DNA of 64,000 nt from Verrucomicrobiia bacterium (lineage in GTDB: Bacteria; Verrucomicrobiota; Verrucomicrobiia; Limisphaerales; Pedosphaeraceae): NCBI GenBank assembly GCA_036268055.1, contig DATAUW010000036.1, positions 62,001 to 126,000 of the forward strand. The letters are read 5' to 3'. The translations under genes were made by a program, and so were the position numbers. The notes under the pieces were generated by a model. That model was not told the DNA's origin. It was given only the letters and a program-made list of their open reading frames with translations, and searched no databases. Shown one piece after another: positions 24,101-34,800 of this stretch (position 1 is the stretch's first letter; each line of letters begins with the position of its first letter).

Positions 24101-24670
24101 TTATCGCTGAGCCATGAGTTTAGGGAGTTGTACGAGGCGCATCTACAGACTATAAGTGACGAAATTGAATTTTAGGTGATCGCATGATATTCGCGATTTA
24201 ACGGACCGGTTAAGCGCACGAAATTGGAAATGCTTCCCACCCTGGATCTCCGCTCATTCCAATAACTCTTAAACGCACTACTAATAAAACACGTTTTTCC
24301 AAGGCGTTGTTACGCCTGAAGTGAGTCCGGCTCAAGAAATAATTTTAACGACACGCCGAAAGCTGGATATTTAATGGTTTGGAAATCCAGGGATCAACCT
24401 GGCTAACCGAGGCTAAAGAGCAGTTATTAGAAGACGGCTTGCTTTATAGAAATCATTTTGCGGAGGAGAAAAAAATGTGTTTGGCGGGACGCCGAACATT
24501 GCACGCGGGACGCGGGCGCTACCTCAAACCTACTTCGATTTCATTCACGAAAATAATAGAGTTGGTTTTTTACTCTATAATCATAGTTAATGCTATTTTA
24601 ATAATCTTTTTACGCTTCCAGCCGGGATTTTAACTACCGAAGACCCTCCAACCGCGCTTACGTTGCGGCC
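24101..24670. other. Long leader region upstream of kdpA
   Basis: 570 AT-rich bases between the divergent HTH-receiver gene and kdpA. It probably holds both promoters and a long kdp leader. CTGGAT/ATCCAG (about 24362-24393) and GGCTAACCGAGGCT (about 24402-24415) could form local stems. A frame at 24379-24633 ends in one hydrophobic helix but shows no ribosome site or KdpF resemblance; I do not call it a gene. Confidence 0.4.
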
Positions 24671-26449
24671 ATGAAAGTAAATGAAATCATTCAGATCGTG
24701 CTCTTCTTCGGAATCGGGATCGCGCTGACGCCCTTGCTCGGCCGCTTCATGGCGCGGGTGTTCAAAGGGGAGCGGACGATTCTCCATCCCCTGCTCGCGC
24801 CGGTGGAAAATTTCATTTACCGGCTGAGCGGGGTGGACCCCGCCGAGGAGATGCATTGGCTCAATTATTTTTGGGCCGTGCTGGTTTTCACGCTCGTGGG
24901 GTTCGCGTCGCTGATGGTTTTGTTGATGACGCAACAATGGCTGCCGCTCAACCCGCAAAAAATCCCGAACTGCACCTGGCACCTCGCCTTCAACACGGCG
25001 TGGAGTTTCGCCTGCAATGCTGATTGGCAATCCTACAGCGGCGAATCCACGATGAGTTATTTTTCCCAGACCATCGGGCTTTCCGTGCATCAATTCCTCA
25101 GCGGCGCGGGCGGTCTGGCGGTGCTGGTCGCGGTCGGGCGCGCGCTCAAACGCGCCAGCGCAAAAACCATCGGCAACTTCTGGGTGGACCTCACCCGCGC
25201 GCTGCTTTACATCGTGATCCCATTCTCGATCCTGTGGGCGATTCCGCTGGCGTGGCAAGGCGTTCCGCAAACCTGGAAGCCTTATACCGACGCGCAACTC
25301 GTCGAGCCTTACACGACGCAAGTCGCGAAGCTCGATGACAAGGGTCAGCCCGTCTTGACCAATGGCGTCGCCGTCATGGTGGACCAGCGCGTGACGACGC
25401 AAAGCATTCCCGCGGGCCCGGTCGCCTCATTTGAATCGTGCAAGCAGCTTTTCACCAATGGCGGCGGTTATTACGGCGTCAACAGCGCGCACCCGCTTGA
25501 AAATCCCACGCCGCTTTCGAATTTTCTCGAGCTGCTGGCGATCATCGTTTTCCCGATGGCGCAGGTTTACATGTTTGGTTTGCTCATCGGCAATGTGCGC
25601 CATGCGTGGTGCCTGTATGCGGTCATGCTCACATTTTTCGTGGCGTCGTTTGCCATCGGCTGGTACGCGGAGACGCGGCCCAATCCGATCGTCCAAAATC
25701 TTTCGCCGCCGATGGAGGGCAAGGAGCAGCGCTTCGGCGTGATGAACAGTGTGTTGTGGGGCGTGGCCTGCACGGCGATTGACAACGGCTCCGTGAATTC
25801 CATGCATGATAGTTGGATGCCGCTGGCGGGCATGATGCCCATGTGGAACATCCTCGTCGGCGAAATCATTTTCGGCGGCATCGGTTGTGGAATGTATTGC
25901 CTGCTGTTCCACATTCTGATCGCGGTGTTCATCGCCGGGTTGATGATCGGCCGGACGCCGGAATATCTCGGCAAAAAACTGGGCGCCTGGGAGGCAAGCT
26001 GGGCGGTGGTCGGGGTGCTTCTGCCGAGCGTCGCGTGCCTTATCCCGGCGGCCATATCGTGCATGATTCCCGCCGGGCTTTCGAGCATGAACAACGGCGG
26101 GCCGCACGGCTTGAGCGAAGTTCTGTACGCGTTCGGCGAGGCCGCGAACAATAACGGCAGCGCGTTCGCCGGACTTAACGCGAACACGCCCTGGTACAAC
26201 GTCGCCCTCGGCATCGCGATTGTAATCGGACGTTTCGCGCCGATCGTTGCGGCCCTGGCCATCGTTGGGCGGCTGGCTTCGCGCAAAACGGTTGAAGCCT
26301 CGGCGGGCACGCTGCCGACGCACGGCTGGACGTTCGGCCTCACGCTCGCGGGCGTGATCGTCATCGTGGCCGCGCTCACGTTCTTCCCGGTGTTGTGCCT
26401 GGGACCGATCGTCGAGCACGGGTTGATGCTGGCGGGGCGGACATTTTAA
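24671..26449 (+). CDS. kdpA: K+-transporting ATPase subunit A
   Basis: Potassium-binding and channel-like subunit of the high-affinity KdpFABC pump; 592 residues, about ten transmembrane helices. Family signatures are clear: [19 protein letters not shown] (selectivity region), the [20 protein letters not shown] stretch and [15 protein letters not shown]. First gene of kdpABC; kdpB follows after 26 bases. No kdpF-like ORF is convincing upstream, and no kdpD/kdpE lies in the window, so regulation is likely by another route. Confidence 0.97.
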   Translation: MKVNEIIQIVLFFGIGIALTPLLGRFMARVFKGERTILHPLLAPVENFIYRLSGVDPAEEMHWLNYFWAVLVFTLVGFASLMVLLMTQQWLPLNPQKIPNCTWHLAFNTAWSFACNADWQSYSGESTMSYFSQTIGLSVHQFLSGAGGLAVLVAVGRALKRASAKTIGNFWVDLTRALLYIVIPFSILWAIPLAWQGVPQTWKPYTDAQLVEPYTTQVAKLDDKGQPVLTNGVAVMVDQRVTTQSIPAGPVASFESCKQLFTNGGGYYGVNSAHPLENPTPLSNFLELLAIIVFPMAQVYMFGLLIGNVRHAWCLYAVMLTFFVASFAIGWYAETRPNPIVQNLSPPMEGKEQRFGVMNSVLWGVACTAIDNGSVNSMHDSWMPLAGMMPMWNILVGEIIFGGIGCGMYCLLFHILIAVFIAGLMIGRTPEYLGKKLGAWEASWAVVGVLLPSVACLIPAAISCMIPAGLSSMNNGGPHGLSEVLYAFGEAANNNGSAFAGLNANTPWYNVALGIAIVIGRFAPIVAALAIVGRLASRKTVEASAGTLPTHGWTFGLTLAGVIVIVAALTFFPVLCLGPIVEHGLMLAGRTF

Positions 26450-26475
26450 TCACCAAATTTTCACGGAGAATTTTT

Positions 26476-28560
26476 ATGAGCGCCAAAACCGACTTCAAAT
26501 ATTCCGAACTCATCACCAGTGCGCTGGTGGCGTCGTTCAAGAAACTGCATCCGCGCGATGAGCTAAAAAATCTCGTCATGTTCGTGGTGTATCTCGGCTC
26601 GATCATCACGACGGTGTTTTTGTTCCTGCCGCACCAGTTCAACCTGTTCAACGGGCAGATTTGTTTCTGGCTTTGGTTCACCTGCCTGTTCGCAAATTTC
26701 GCGGAGGCCATGGCCGAGGGGCGCGGCAAGGCGCATGCGGATGCCTTGCGCAAGATGCGCACGAAAACGATGGCGCGCAAACTCGTCAACGGAAAGGAAG
26801 TTTCCGCGCCCGGGCATGAATTGAAAATTGGCGAACTGTTCGTCTGCGAAACGGGAGACACCATCGCGGCGGACGGCGAAATCGTCGAGGGCATTGCCAC
26901 GGTGGACGAATCGGCCATCACGGGCGAGTCCGCGCCGGTCGTGCGCGAAAGCGGCGGCGACCGCAGCGCCGTGACCGGGGGCACGCGCGTGATCAGCGAC
27001 CGCATCGTCGTGCGTGTGACCGCGGAACAAGGCAATTCGTTTCTCGACCGCATGATCCAAATGATCGAGGGCGCGCGCCGCCAAAAGACGCCGAATGAAA
27101 TCGCCTTGAACGTCGTGCTGGTGAGCTTGACGGCGCTGTTCATCGTCGTGGTGGCGGTGTTGCCGCCGTTCGCGCGCTACAACGAACGCGCCGCCGGACA
27201 GCACGACGTGGTGCTCACGAGCATTCCCGTTCTCCTCGCGCTGATCGTGTGCCTGATTCCCACGACCATCGGCGGTTTGTTGAGCGCCATCGGCATCGCG
27301 GGCATTGACCGGTTGATGCGGCGCAATGTGCTGGCGACGAGCGGCCGCGCCGTTGAAGCGGCGGGCGACGTAGATGTGTTGCTGCTCGACAAGACCGGCA
27401 CGATCACCCTGGGCAATCGTATGGCGACGGAATTTGTGCCCGCGCCGGGCGTGACGGTGGAAGAATTGGCGGACGCGGCGCAACTGGCGTCGCTCGCCGA
27501 TGAAACGCCGGAAGGCCGGTCCATTGTCGTGCTGGCGAAGGAGAAATATAATTTGCGCGGGCGCGACGTGGCGGAAGCGAACACGGTGTTTGTGCCCTTC
27601 ACGGCGCAGACGCGCATGAGCGGCCTGGATTTTGGCGATGGTAAAGGCGCGGTGAAACGGCGCATTCGCAAAGGTGCGGCCGACGCCGTGAAACAATTCG
27701 CCGCGGATTACGGCGGCAAGGCGGACAAGTCCGTTTCCGATCAGGCGGACGCCATCGCGCGGCAAGGTGCGACGCCCTTGCTCGTCGCCGACGGGCCGCG
27801 TGTGCTGGGCGTGATCTGCCTCAAGGACGTGGTGAAAGGCGGCATCAAGGAACGCTTTGGCCAACTGCGCCGAATGGGCGTGAAGACGATCATGATCACC
27901 GGCGACAATCAGTTGACGGCGACGGCCATCGCGGCAGAGGCGGGCGTGGACGATTTCATCGCGCAAGCCAAGCCCGAGGACAAGCTCGCGCGCATCCGCC
28001 AGGAACAGGCGGGCGGGAAATTGATCGCGATGATCGGCGACGGCACCAACGACGCGCCCGCGCTGGCGCAGGCCGACGTGGGCGTGGCGATGAACACCGG
28101 CACCCAAGCCGCGCGCGAGGCCGGCAACATGGTGGACCTCGACAGCAATCCGACGAAGCTCATCGAAGTCGTGGAGATCGGCAAACAACTGCTGATGACC
28201 CGCGGGGCGCTGACGACCTTCAGCATCGCTAATGATGTTTCAAAATATTTCGCGATTCTGCCGGCGATGTTCGGCGTGCTTTACGCGACCCAGATCGGCG
28301 GGCGCGGGCCGCTGGATAAATTGAACATCATGTATCTGCATTCGCCGGAGAGCGCGATTTTGAGCGCGGTGATTTTCAACGCGCTGATCATCGTGGCGCT
28401 GATTCCGCTGGCGTTGCGCGGCGTGAAATATCGCGCGCTCGGCGCGGCGGTCATCCTGCGCAATCACATGCTGATTTACGGATTGGGCGGCGTCATCGTG
28501 CCCTTCGTAGCGATCAAGTTGATTGATATGGCGCTGGTGGCAATTCATCTGGCCCCGTGA
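26476..28560 (+). CDS. kdpB: K+-transporting P-type ATPase subunit B
   Basis: Catalytic P-type ATPase of the Kdp pump; 694 residues from ATG 26476, chosen for the GGAG site at 26465-26468 and the normal family start. Phosphorylation motif [14 protein letters not shown] with Asp305; actuator motif TGES; hinge/nucleotide motifs [10 protein letters not shown] and [18 protein letters not shown]. The Ser in TGESAP, the site of inhibitory phosphorylation in E. coli KdpB, is present. kdpC follows after 27 bases. Confidence 0.97.
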   Translation: MSAKTDFKYSELITSALVASFKKLHPRDELKNLVMFVVYLGSIITTVFLFLPHQFNLFNGQICFWLWFTCLFANFAEAMAEGRGKAHADALRKMRTKTMARKLVNGKEVSAPGHELKIGELFVCETGDTIAADGEIVEGIATVDESAITGESAPVVRESGGDRSAVTGGTRVISDRIVVRVTAEQGNSFLDRMIQMIEGARRQKTPNEIALNVVLVSLTALFIVVVAVLPPFARYNERAAGQHDVVLTSIPVLLALIVCLIPTTIGGLLSAIGIAGIDRLMRRNVLATSGRAVEAAGDVDVLLLDKTGTITLGNRMATEFVPAPGVTVEELADAAQLASLADETPEGRSIVVLAKEKYNLRGRDVAEANTVFVPFTAQTRMSGLDFGDGKGAVKRRIRKGAADAVKQFAADYGGKADKSVSDQADAIARQGATPLLVADGPRVLGVICLKDVVKGGIKERFGQLRRMGVKTIMITGDNQLTATAIAAEAGVDDFIAQAKPEDKLARIRQEQAGGKLIAMIGDGTNDAPALAQADVGVAMNTGTQAAREAGNMVDLDSNPTKLIEVVEIGKQLLMTRGALTTFSIANDVSKYFAILPAMFGVLYATQIGGRGPLDKLNIMYLHSPESAILSAVIFNALIIVALIPLALRGVKYRALGAAVILRNHMLIYGLGGVIVPFVAIKLIDMALVAIHLAP

Positions 28561-28587
28561 TTTTTAAAACAAAGCGAAAGGAAATTT

Positions 28588-29157
28588 ATGTTGAAACTTA
28601 TTTTGCAATCCATCCGCCAGATTGTGGTCTGGACAGTCGCCGTCGGCGTGGTGTATCCGCTGTTCGTCACCGTCGTCGCGCAGTTGGCGTTTAAAGATCA
28701 GGCGGAAGGCAGTCTTGTCACTCGCGATGGAAAAGTGATGGGCTCGGCATTGCTCGCGCAACAATTCCAGGGGACGAATTATTTTTGGCCGCGTCCCAGC
28801 GCGGGCTCGTATGGTACGGTGCCATCGGGCGCGAGCAATCTCGGGCCGACCAGCGGGCAACTGCGCACGAACGTAATGAATAATATTGCGGCGATGCAGA
28901 CGGCCCACAACTTGCCGACGAACGCGCCGGTGCCGGCGGATTTGGTGTTCACGTCCGCGAGTGGATTGGACCCGCACATCAGCCCGGAAGCGGCGCGGTT
29001 TCAGATCGCACGCGTCGCGGCGGCGCGCGGGATGAAGGAGGAAGACGTGAAAACCTTGGTCGAGAAATTTGTCGAGCCGCCGCAATGGGGTTTCCTCGGC
29101 GAGGCGCGGGTGAATGTTCTGATGCTCAACCTCGCGCTGGATCAGATGAAGAAATGA
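28588..29157 (+). CDS. kdpC: K+-transporting ATPase subunit C
   Basis: 189 residues: one N-terminal transmembrane helix (about 8-30, IVVWTVAVGVVYPLFVTVVAQ) and a periplasm-side domain with the family's FQGTNYFWPRPSAG, SGLDPHISPEAARFQIARVA and NVLMLNLALD. It stabilises the KdpA-KdpB complex. It has a good ribosome site (GAAAGGAAA). No terminator was recognised after it; the dispersed repeat B at 29193 follows. Confidence 0.96.
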   Translation: MLKLILQSIRQIVVWTVAVGVVYPLFVTVVAQLAFKDQAEGSLVTRDGKVMGSALLAQQFQGTNYFWPRPSAGSYGTVPSGASNLGPTSGQLRTNVMNNIAAMQTAHNLPTNAPVPADLVFTSASGLDPHISPEAARFQIARVAAARGMKEEDVKTLVEKFVEPPQWGFLGEARVNVLMLNLALDQMKK

Positions 29158-29192
29158 TCGTGCCGCGGATGTTGTGAACGTCTGGGGTTTAT

Positions 29193-29272
29193 TCTTTTTT
29201 GATGCAGAGGCGCAAAGGCGCAGAGACGCAGAGAAAAACAAGACAGGAGCCACGGATGGAACATTGATTTTT
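29193..29272. repeat. Dispersed repeat family B, copy after kdpC
   Basis: GATGCAGAGGCGCAAAGGCGCAGAGACGCAGAG followed by GAGCCACGGATGGAACA, in split form. It is more diverged than the 12-13 kb copies. Confidence 0.6.
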
Positions 29273-29330
29273 GAAGTTGTCCTTTTCGACGTTCAATGCG
29301 TGTTTCACCTGTGCGAAATCTTTTCCTAGC

Positions 29331-29359
29331 TTGTTGTATGACCGGGAATGAAGTAAACT
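29331..29359 (+). promoter_or_regulatory. Promoter of the DUF433 gene, probably leaderless
   Basis: TTGTTG at 29331-29336, a 17-base spacer and TAAACT at 29354-29359. The -10 box ends 6 bases before the ATG at 29366, leaving no room for a ribosome-binding leader. Confidence 0.45.
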
Positions 29360-29365
29360 GGAACC

Positions 29366-29590
29366 ATGAAATTATTGGAGCGGATTACAGTGGAACCCGG
29401 CAAGTGCGGCGGCCAGCCCTGCATCCGCGGCAAGAGGATGCGCGTCACCGACATTCTTGACCTGTTAAGCCACGGCGCAAGTCACCAGGAAGTCCTGGAG
29501 GATTATTCCTTTCTCGAACCGGAAGACATTTTAGCCGCCATCGCTTACGCCTCTCGCTTGACGGACCATGTCGTGCTTACGAGCGCGTGA
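29366..29590 (+). CDS. DUF433 antitoxin
   Basis: 74 residues of the DUF433 family, the antitoxin of DUF433/DUF5615 pairs: ITVEPGKCGGQPCIRGKRMR, then VTDILDLLSHGASHQEVLEDY and EPEDILAAIAYASR. It probably binds DNA and the PIN-like toxin. Its stop overlaps the GTG of the downstream toxin frame (GTGA at 29587-29590). Since that toxin is broken by a nonsense codon, this antitoxin may be an orphan. Confidence 0.85.
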   Translation: MKLLERITVEPGKCGGQPCIRGKRMRVTDILDLLSHGASHQEVLEDYSFLEPEDILAAIAYASRLTDHVVLTSA

Positions 29591-29916
29591 ATTTCCTGGT
29601 GGACAATCAGCTTCCGGAAGCTCTTTGCCGTTTCTTTGTCGCGCACGGCCATCAATCCAGCCATGTGTTAAGCCTTCACCTAGACTAAGCGTCCGATCTC
29701 GAAATTTGGAGCTACGCCATTGCTGGCAACTGGATCGTCGTCACCAAGGACGAGGATTTTCTCCATCTTGCCAACCGGCAGGGCGAAACGGGAAAATTGC
29801 TTTGGGTGCGAATTGGCAACTGCCGGAAACAAACCCTGTTGCAAGCTTTGGAAAAGGAGTTGCCGGCAATAGTCAGAGCCTTTGATGAGGCCTTTCGGGT
29901 CGTGGAAATTCGCTAA
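29587..29916 (+). pseudogene. DUF5615 PIN-like toxin with one premature stop
   Basis: From GTG 29587 it reads NFLVDNQLPEALCRFFVAHG, then SSHVLSLHLD followed by TAA at 29686-29688 (codon 34). The same frame continues ASDLEIWSYAIAGNWIVVTK, DEDFLHLANRQGE and on to a natural stop at 29914-29916. This gives 110 codons, the same as the intact homologue at 44785. The family normally has D(E/T)ASD at that place, so one base change (for example GAA or GAG to TAA or TAG) would explain it. Active-site Asp residues lie on both sides of the break, so the short peptide cannot be active. No frameshift was seen. Confidence 0.85.
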
Positions 29917-30024
29917 GAATTCAAGACACGGTTACTTCACCAAACGCTTTCCAACCGGCCTTCAATTCTTTCCCTCGCTGCTCCGCGTTAAATGGAAATG
30001 GTCGAAATCCATTGCCCACTAAAA

Positions 30025-31476
30025 CTACTTCACCTTCTCGCCGGGTTTGAGTTCGATTTCCCAGCCGCCGCCGAGAGATTTGTACAGAGCGACGAGGGCG
30101 GTGGCGGTGCGGGTGTTGCTTTGCGCAAGTTGGTCCTGCGCCTGGAAAAGCACACGCTCGGCGTCGAGGACGGTGAGGAAATCCGTCGCGCCGTTTTCAT
30201 AACGCTGGCGCGCGAGTGACGCAGCGCTGCGGCTGGCGGCTTCCGATTCGCGGAGAAAATCGCGGCGGGCTTGTTCGCGCGAATAATTGACAAGGGCATT
30301 TTCCGTTTCTTCAAGCGTCGTCAATACGGTGCGTTGATACATGGCAAGCGCGGCGTCGGCGCGGGCATCGGCGGCGAGCATGCGGGCGCGGACGTGGCCG
30401 TAATCCAAGGCTGACCACGTGATGCTCGGGCCGAACGACCAGGTGTCCGCCCCGCCTTTAACGAGACCACTGAGCTTGGTGGCTTCAAGCGACCAGTTGC
30501 CGTTGAAAGTCACGCGCGGAAAAAGATCGGCGGTGGCGACCCCGATGCGGGCGGTGGCGGCGGCGAGCGAGCGTTCCGCAGAGCGCACGTCGGCGCGGCG
30601 GCGCAGGAGAGTTTCGGGGTTGCTGATGGCGATGAGCGACGGCATTTCCATGAAAGGCCGCGGGTCTTTGAGTTCAGCCGTGAGCGCGGTTGGCGGTTGC
30701 CCAGTGAGAACACTGAGGCGGTGCGTGGCACGCGCAACTTCGGCCTGCAACGGCGGAATGTCGGCGAGGGTGTTGTTCAACTGGGCGCGGGCGCGGTCCA
30801 CGTCGAGTTGCGTGCCGCGGCCGCCGTCGCGCGTGTCCTCGGTGATCTTCAAAGTCTGCCGCTGGTTGTCGGCATTTTGTTCGGCGGTGATGAGTTCGCC
30901 TTGCGCGCCGAGCAACTCGAAATAATTTCGCGCGACTTCGGAGATGACCGAGACCAAAATATCGCGGCGATTGGCCACGGCGGCTTGCACTTCATCGCTG
31001 CTGGCCTCGACCGAGCGGCGGACGCGGCCAAAGATGTCGAGTTCCCAGGTGGCATCGAAACCCGCGTCGTAAAGTTCAAGATGGCGGGACGTGCTCGTGC
31101 CGCCGGTCGGCACGAAAGCGCGGCTGTATTGGGTGTCGGTATAACTGGCATTACCGTTGGCGACCGGCAGCAAATCAAACACGGCGCTGTTCCGCAACGC
31201 GCGGGCTTCGCGAAGATTCGCGGTGGCGATGCGCAGGTCGTGGTTGCCGGCGCGGGCCATTTCCACAAGTTTCGTGAGTTCGGGATCGTTGAAGCCCTGC
31301 CACCAGGCGATGGCAGTTTCGTTGGTGGAAAGATTGGTTTGCGCGCCGTTCTCGAATGCGGAATCCACCTTGATTTTCGGCGGATGATAATTCGGCCCGA
31401 CGGCGCAACCCGCGAGCAAAACAATCAACAAAATAATTCCACTGAGTTGAAAACTTTTCCGGAGCGAATCGTGCAA
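30025..31476 (-). CDS. RND efflux outer-membrane lipoprotein (NodT/OprM family)
   Basis: Outer-membrane channel of the tripartite pump; about 483 residues from TTG 31476. The lipoprotein signal is IILLIVLLAGCAVGPNYHPP (lipobox LAGC). The rest shows the two OEP repeats: WWQGFNDPELTKLVEMARAG, ANLREARALRNSAVFDLLPV and, in the second half, RADVRSAERSLAAATARIGV. The frame stays open to 31794 but the extra part is the translation of an inverted repeat (31489-31640), so the native start is uncertain. Last gene of the efflux operon, 330 bases after the pump gene. Confidence 0.9.
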   Translation of the reverse strand: MHDSLRKSFQLSGIILLIVLLAGCAVGPNYHPPKIKVDSAFENGAQTNLSTNETAIAWWQGFNDPELTKLVEMARAGNHDLRIATANLREARALRNSAVFDLLPVANGNASYTDTQYSRAFVPTGGTSTSRHLELYDAGFDATWELDIFGRVRRSVEASSDEVQAAVANRRDILVSVISEVARNYFELLGAQGELITAEQNADNQRQTLKITEDTRDGGRGTQLDVDRARAQLNNTLADIPPLQAEVARATHRLSVLTGQPPTALTAELKDPRPFMEMPSLIAISNPETLLRRRADVRSAERSLAAATARIGVATADLFPRVTFNGNWSLEATKLSGLVKGGADTWSFGPSITWSALDYGHVRARMLAADARADAALAMYQRTVLTTLEETENALVNYSREQARRDFLRESEAASRSAASLARQRYENGATDFLTVLDAERVLFQAQDQLAQSNTRTATALVALYKSLGGGWEIELKPGEKVK

Positions 31477-31488
31477 CCAAGATTGTTT

Positions 31489-31640
31489 GGGGGAGCGCAC
31501 GCGCCCTCGCGTGCAGTGGTCGGCGCCCTCGCCGGACACATCCTGGGGAAAGGCGGATACGTCCTTAAATAGAATAGGCCTTTCGGACTGACTGGCGAGG
31601 GCGCCAGTCAGAGCACGCGAGGGCGCGTGCGCTCCCCGGG
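31489..31640. repeat. Long inverted repeat inside the efflux operon
   Basis: Left arm from about 31491 (GGAGCGCACGCGCCCTCGCG, continuing to about 31534) is nearly the reverse complement of the right arm at about 31590-31634 (ending CGCGAGGGCGCGTGCGCTCC). The arms are about 44 bases with a few mismatches. Spacer about 55 bases. The unit lies directly upstream of the OMF lipoprotein gene and may form a strong stem in the operon mRNA. The rest of the 31477-31805 gap has no gene. Confidence 0.75.
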
Positions 31641-31805
31641 AATGGCGGAAACCGCTTGCTTTGGACGTCACCAACGATTTTGCCGCTTTCCTTAAACGCG
31701 ATCCAAAAAAGGTAAAGCTATGCTTACTTCTCCGGGACAAATTAGGTTCAGACTCCGGGCAGATTTTATTTTTCACGATGGAATGGAAGTTCATAGGCGT
31801 GCCGG

Positions 31806-34800
31806 TTACGAGTGGGTGGGCGCAGCGCCGGGATTGGCGGCGACGGCGGGAGCGGCGGATTTTCTCCGGTCGGTGAACCAGCGGATGACATAATAAAATA
31901 CCGGCGTGAGGAAGATGCCGAAGAACGTCACGCCCAACATGCCGCTGAACACGGCGGTGCCGAGTGCCTGGCGCATTTCCGAACCGGCGCCTTTCGCGAG
32001 CACGAGCGGCACGACGCCGAAGATGAACGCGAACGACGTCATCAAGATCGGACGCAAACGCAGACGGCTGGCGTCAATCGCGGCATCGCGTCGCGACAGT
32101 CCGTGGTCTTGCCGCTGCTTGGCGAATTCGACGATGAGAATCGCGTTTTTGCACGCGAGGCCGACCAGCACGACGAACCCGACCTGGGTGAAAATATTAT
32201 TATCCATGCCGCGGAAGAAAACGCCAGTGAGCGCGCACAACAAACACATCGGCACGATCAAGATGATGGCGAGCGGCAGCGACCAGCTTTCATAAAGCGC
32301 CGCGAGCGTGAGGAACACGAACAACACGCACAGCGGAAAGACGAACACGGCGGTGTTGCCCGCGAGAATTTCCTGGAGCGTCAGTTCGGTCCACTCGATG
32401 GCCATGCCCGGCGGCAGGTTGTCGCGCGCGATGCGTTCCATCGCGGTCACAGCTTCGCCGGAACTCACGCCCGGCGCAGCGCTGCCGTTCATCTCGGCGG
32501 AGGGATACATATTATAACGGACAATTTTGTCGGGGCCGGTGATTGGCTTGACCGTGACCAAGGAGCCGAGCGGAACCATCTGGCCATCGGCGGTGCGGGT
32601 CTTGAGATTGAGAATGTCATTGGGTTCGCGGCGGAATTGCGAATCGGCCTGCGCGGTGACCTGATAGGTGCGGCCGAACAAATTGAAATCGTTCACGTAA
32701 AGCGAGCCGAGATAAACCTGCAACGTATCGAAAACATCGCTGAGCGGGACGCCCATCGTCTTGGCTTTGGAACGATTGATGTCCACGTAAAGTTGCGGCA
32801 CGCTGGCGCGGAAGGTGGTGTAAGTTCCAGCAAGCGATTTGTCGTTATTCGCCGCGCCCATGAGTTGATAAGAAGCGGCTTGCAGCGCGTTCAGGTCCGC
32901 GCCGGAGCGGTCTTCGACCTGCAATTTAAATCCACCGACGACGCCGAGGCCATTGACGGCTGGCGGCGGGAACACGAGCACGACGCCTTCCTGAATTCCC
33001 GCGAAGCGCTTGCGCAATTCATTGACGATGTTATCGCTCGACAAACCTTTGCCGAGACGTTCGTCGGGCGGATCGAGGATGAGGAAGATCGTGCCAGCGT
33101 TGGGGCTGGCGGTGAGGCTGCTCGCGGAAAGTCCGGCGAGATCAATCGTGGCCAGCACACCGGGAACTTTGCGGGCAATCGCGCTGAGGCGATCCACGAC
33201 GGCTTCCGTGCGTTCAAGCGAGGCGGCATCGGGCAACTGCGTGACGATGACGACGTAGCCCTTGTCCTGCGGCGGAATGAAACCGGTCGGGACGGTCTTA
33301 AAACCAAAATAAGTGAGACACAGCAAACCGAGATAAACCACAAACGCGACGGCGCTCAAGCGGATGAGTCCGCCGACGATGCGGCCATAACCATTCGTGG
33401 TGCTCGTGAACACGCGGTTGAAGCCGCGGAAGAACCAGCCGAAAGTTGTGTTGAGGAATTTTGAGAACCAATCAGGTTTGGCATCGTGCGGCTTGAGCAG
33501 GATGGCGCACAGTGCGGGACTGAGCGTGAGGGAATTGAAAGTTGAGATGAGCGTCGAGACGGCAATCGTCAGCGCGAACTGGCGATAGAATTGGCCGGTG
33601 ATGCCGCTGATGAACGCCGTGGGAATGAACACCGCGCAAAGCACGAGGCCGACTGCGACCACCGCGCCGCTGACTTCGTCCATCGCGCGCCGCGTGGCTT
33701 CGTGCGGTTCGTAGCCAAGCGCAATATTACGCTCGACGTTTTCGACGACGACGATGGCGTCATCCACGACGATGCCGATGGCGAGCACGAGGCCGAAGAG
33801 CGAAAGATTGTTGAGCGAGAAACCCATCGCCGCCATCGCGGCGAAAGTTCCGATCAACGAAACCGGAACGGCGAGCAAGGGAATGATCGAGGCGCGCCAG
33901 CTTTGCAGGAAGATGACGACCACGAGCACGACGAGAATCATCGCCTCCATGAACGTGTGAAACACGGCGCGGATGGAATCGCGGGTGAAGCCGGTGGTAT
34001 CGAACACGATTTTATAATCAAGGCCGGGTGGGAAATTTTGCTTCAACTTTTCCATCAGCGCGTGGACGGCGTCGGAAGTTTCGAGCGAATTGGAACCGGG
34101 CAACTGGAAGATGCCGATGGTGGACGTGGGCTGGCCGTTGAGCTTGCTGTCCATGCTGTAATCGCGCGCGGCGAGTTCCACGCGGGCGACGTCACGGATG
34201 CGCGTGATCTCGCCATTTGCGCCGCTCTTGATGACGATGTCGCCAAATTGTTCCTCATTGGCAAGGCGGCCTTGCGCGCTCACGGCGAGTTGAAATGCGA
34301 CGCCTTTGCCCATGGGTTGCTGGCCGATGGTGCCAGCGGCGACCTGGACATTTTGTTCACGAATGGCGTTGATGACGTCGTCAGCGGTGAGGTTGCGCGA
34401 GGCGATTTTTTCGGGATCGAGCCACACGCGCATCGCATAATCGCGCGCACCGAAAACCGTGACGAGACCCACGCCGGGCAAACGCGCGATGGCGTCCTTC
34501 ACTTGAAGGTACGCATAATTATCAATGTAGAGTTTGTCGAAGCGGCCATCGGGCGACGTGAGATTGACCACGAGCGTGATGTCGGGCGAACGCTTTTCCG
34601 TGGTCACACCGACGCGGCGGACTTCCTCGGGCAAACGCGGTTCGGCGACGGCGACGCGGTTTTGGACGAGCACCTGCGCCTTGTCAATGTCCGTGCCGAG
34701 CTTGAAGGTGACGGTGAGTTGCATGCTGCCGTCCGCGGCGCATTGGGCGGACATGTAGAGCATGTTTTCGACGCCGTTGACTTCCTGTTCGATGGGCGCG

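Noticed and set aside
24350-24420. Possible c-di-AMP (ydaO-type) riboswitch before kdpA, from GCCGAA and GCTAACC...GAGGC words
   Set aside because: The stretch is only about 60 bases, lacks the GGGGTGAAT-type element and the second half of the fold, and has too little match to claim a riboswitch.
24379-24633. Small frame before kdpA as a possible KdpF
   Set aside because: It has one hydrophobic C-terminal stretch but is 84 codons instead of about 29, has no ribosome site and no KdpF pattern, and overlaps possible leader stems.
26563-28188. 541-codon frame antisense to kdpB
   Set aside because: Same shadow effect; His/Arg-rich translation without any recognisable fold.
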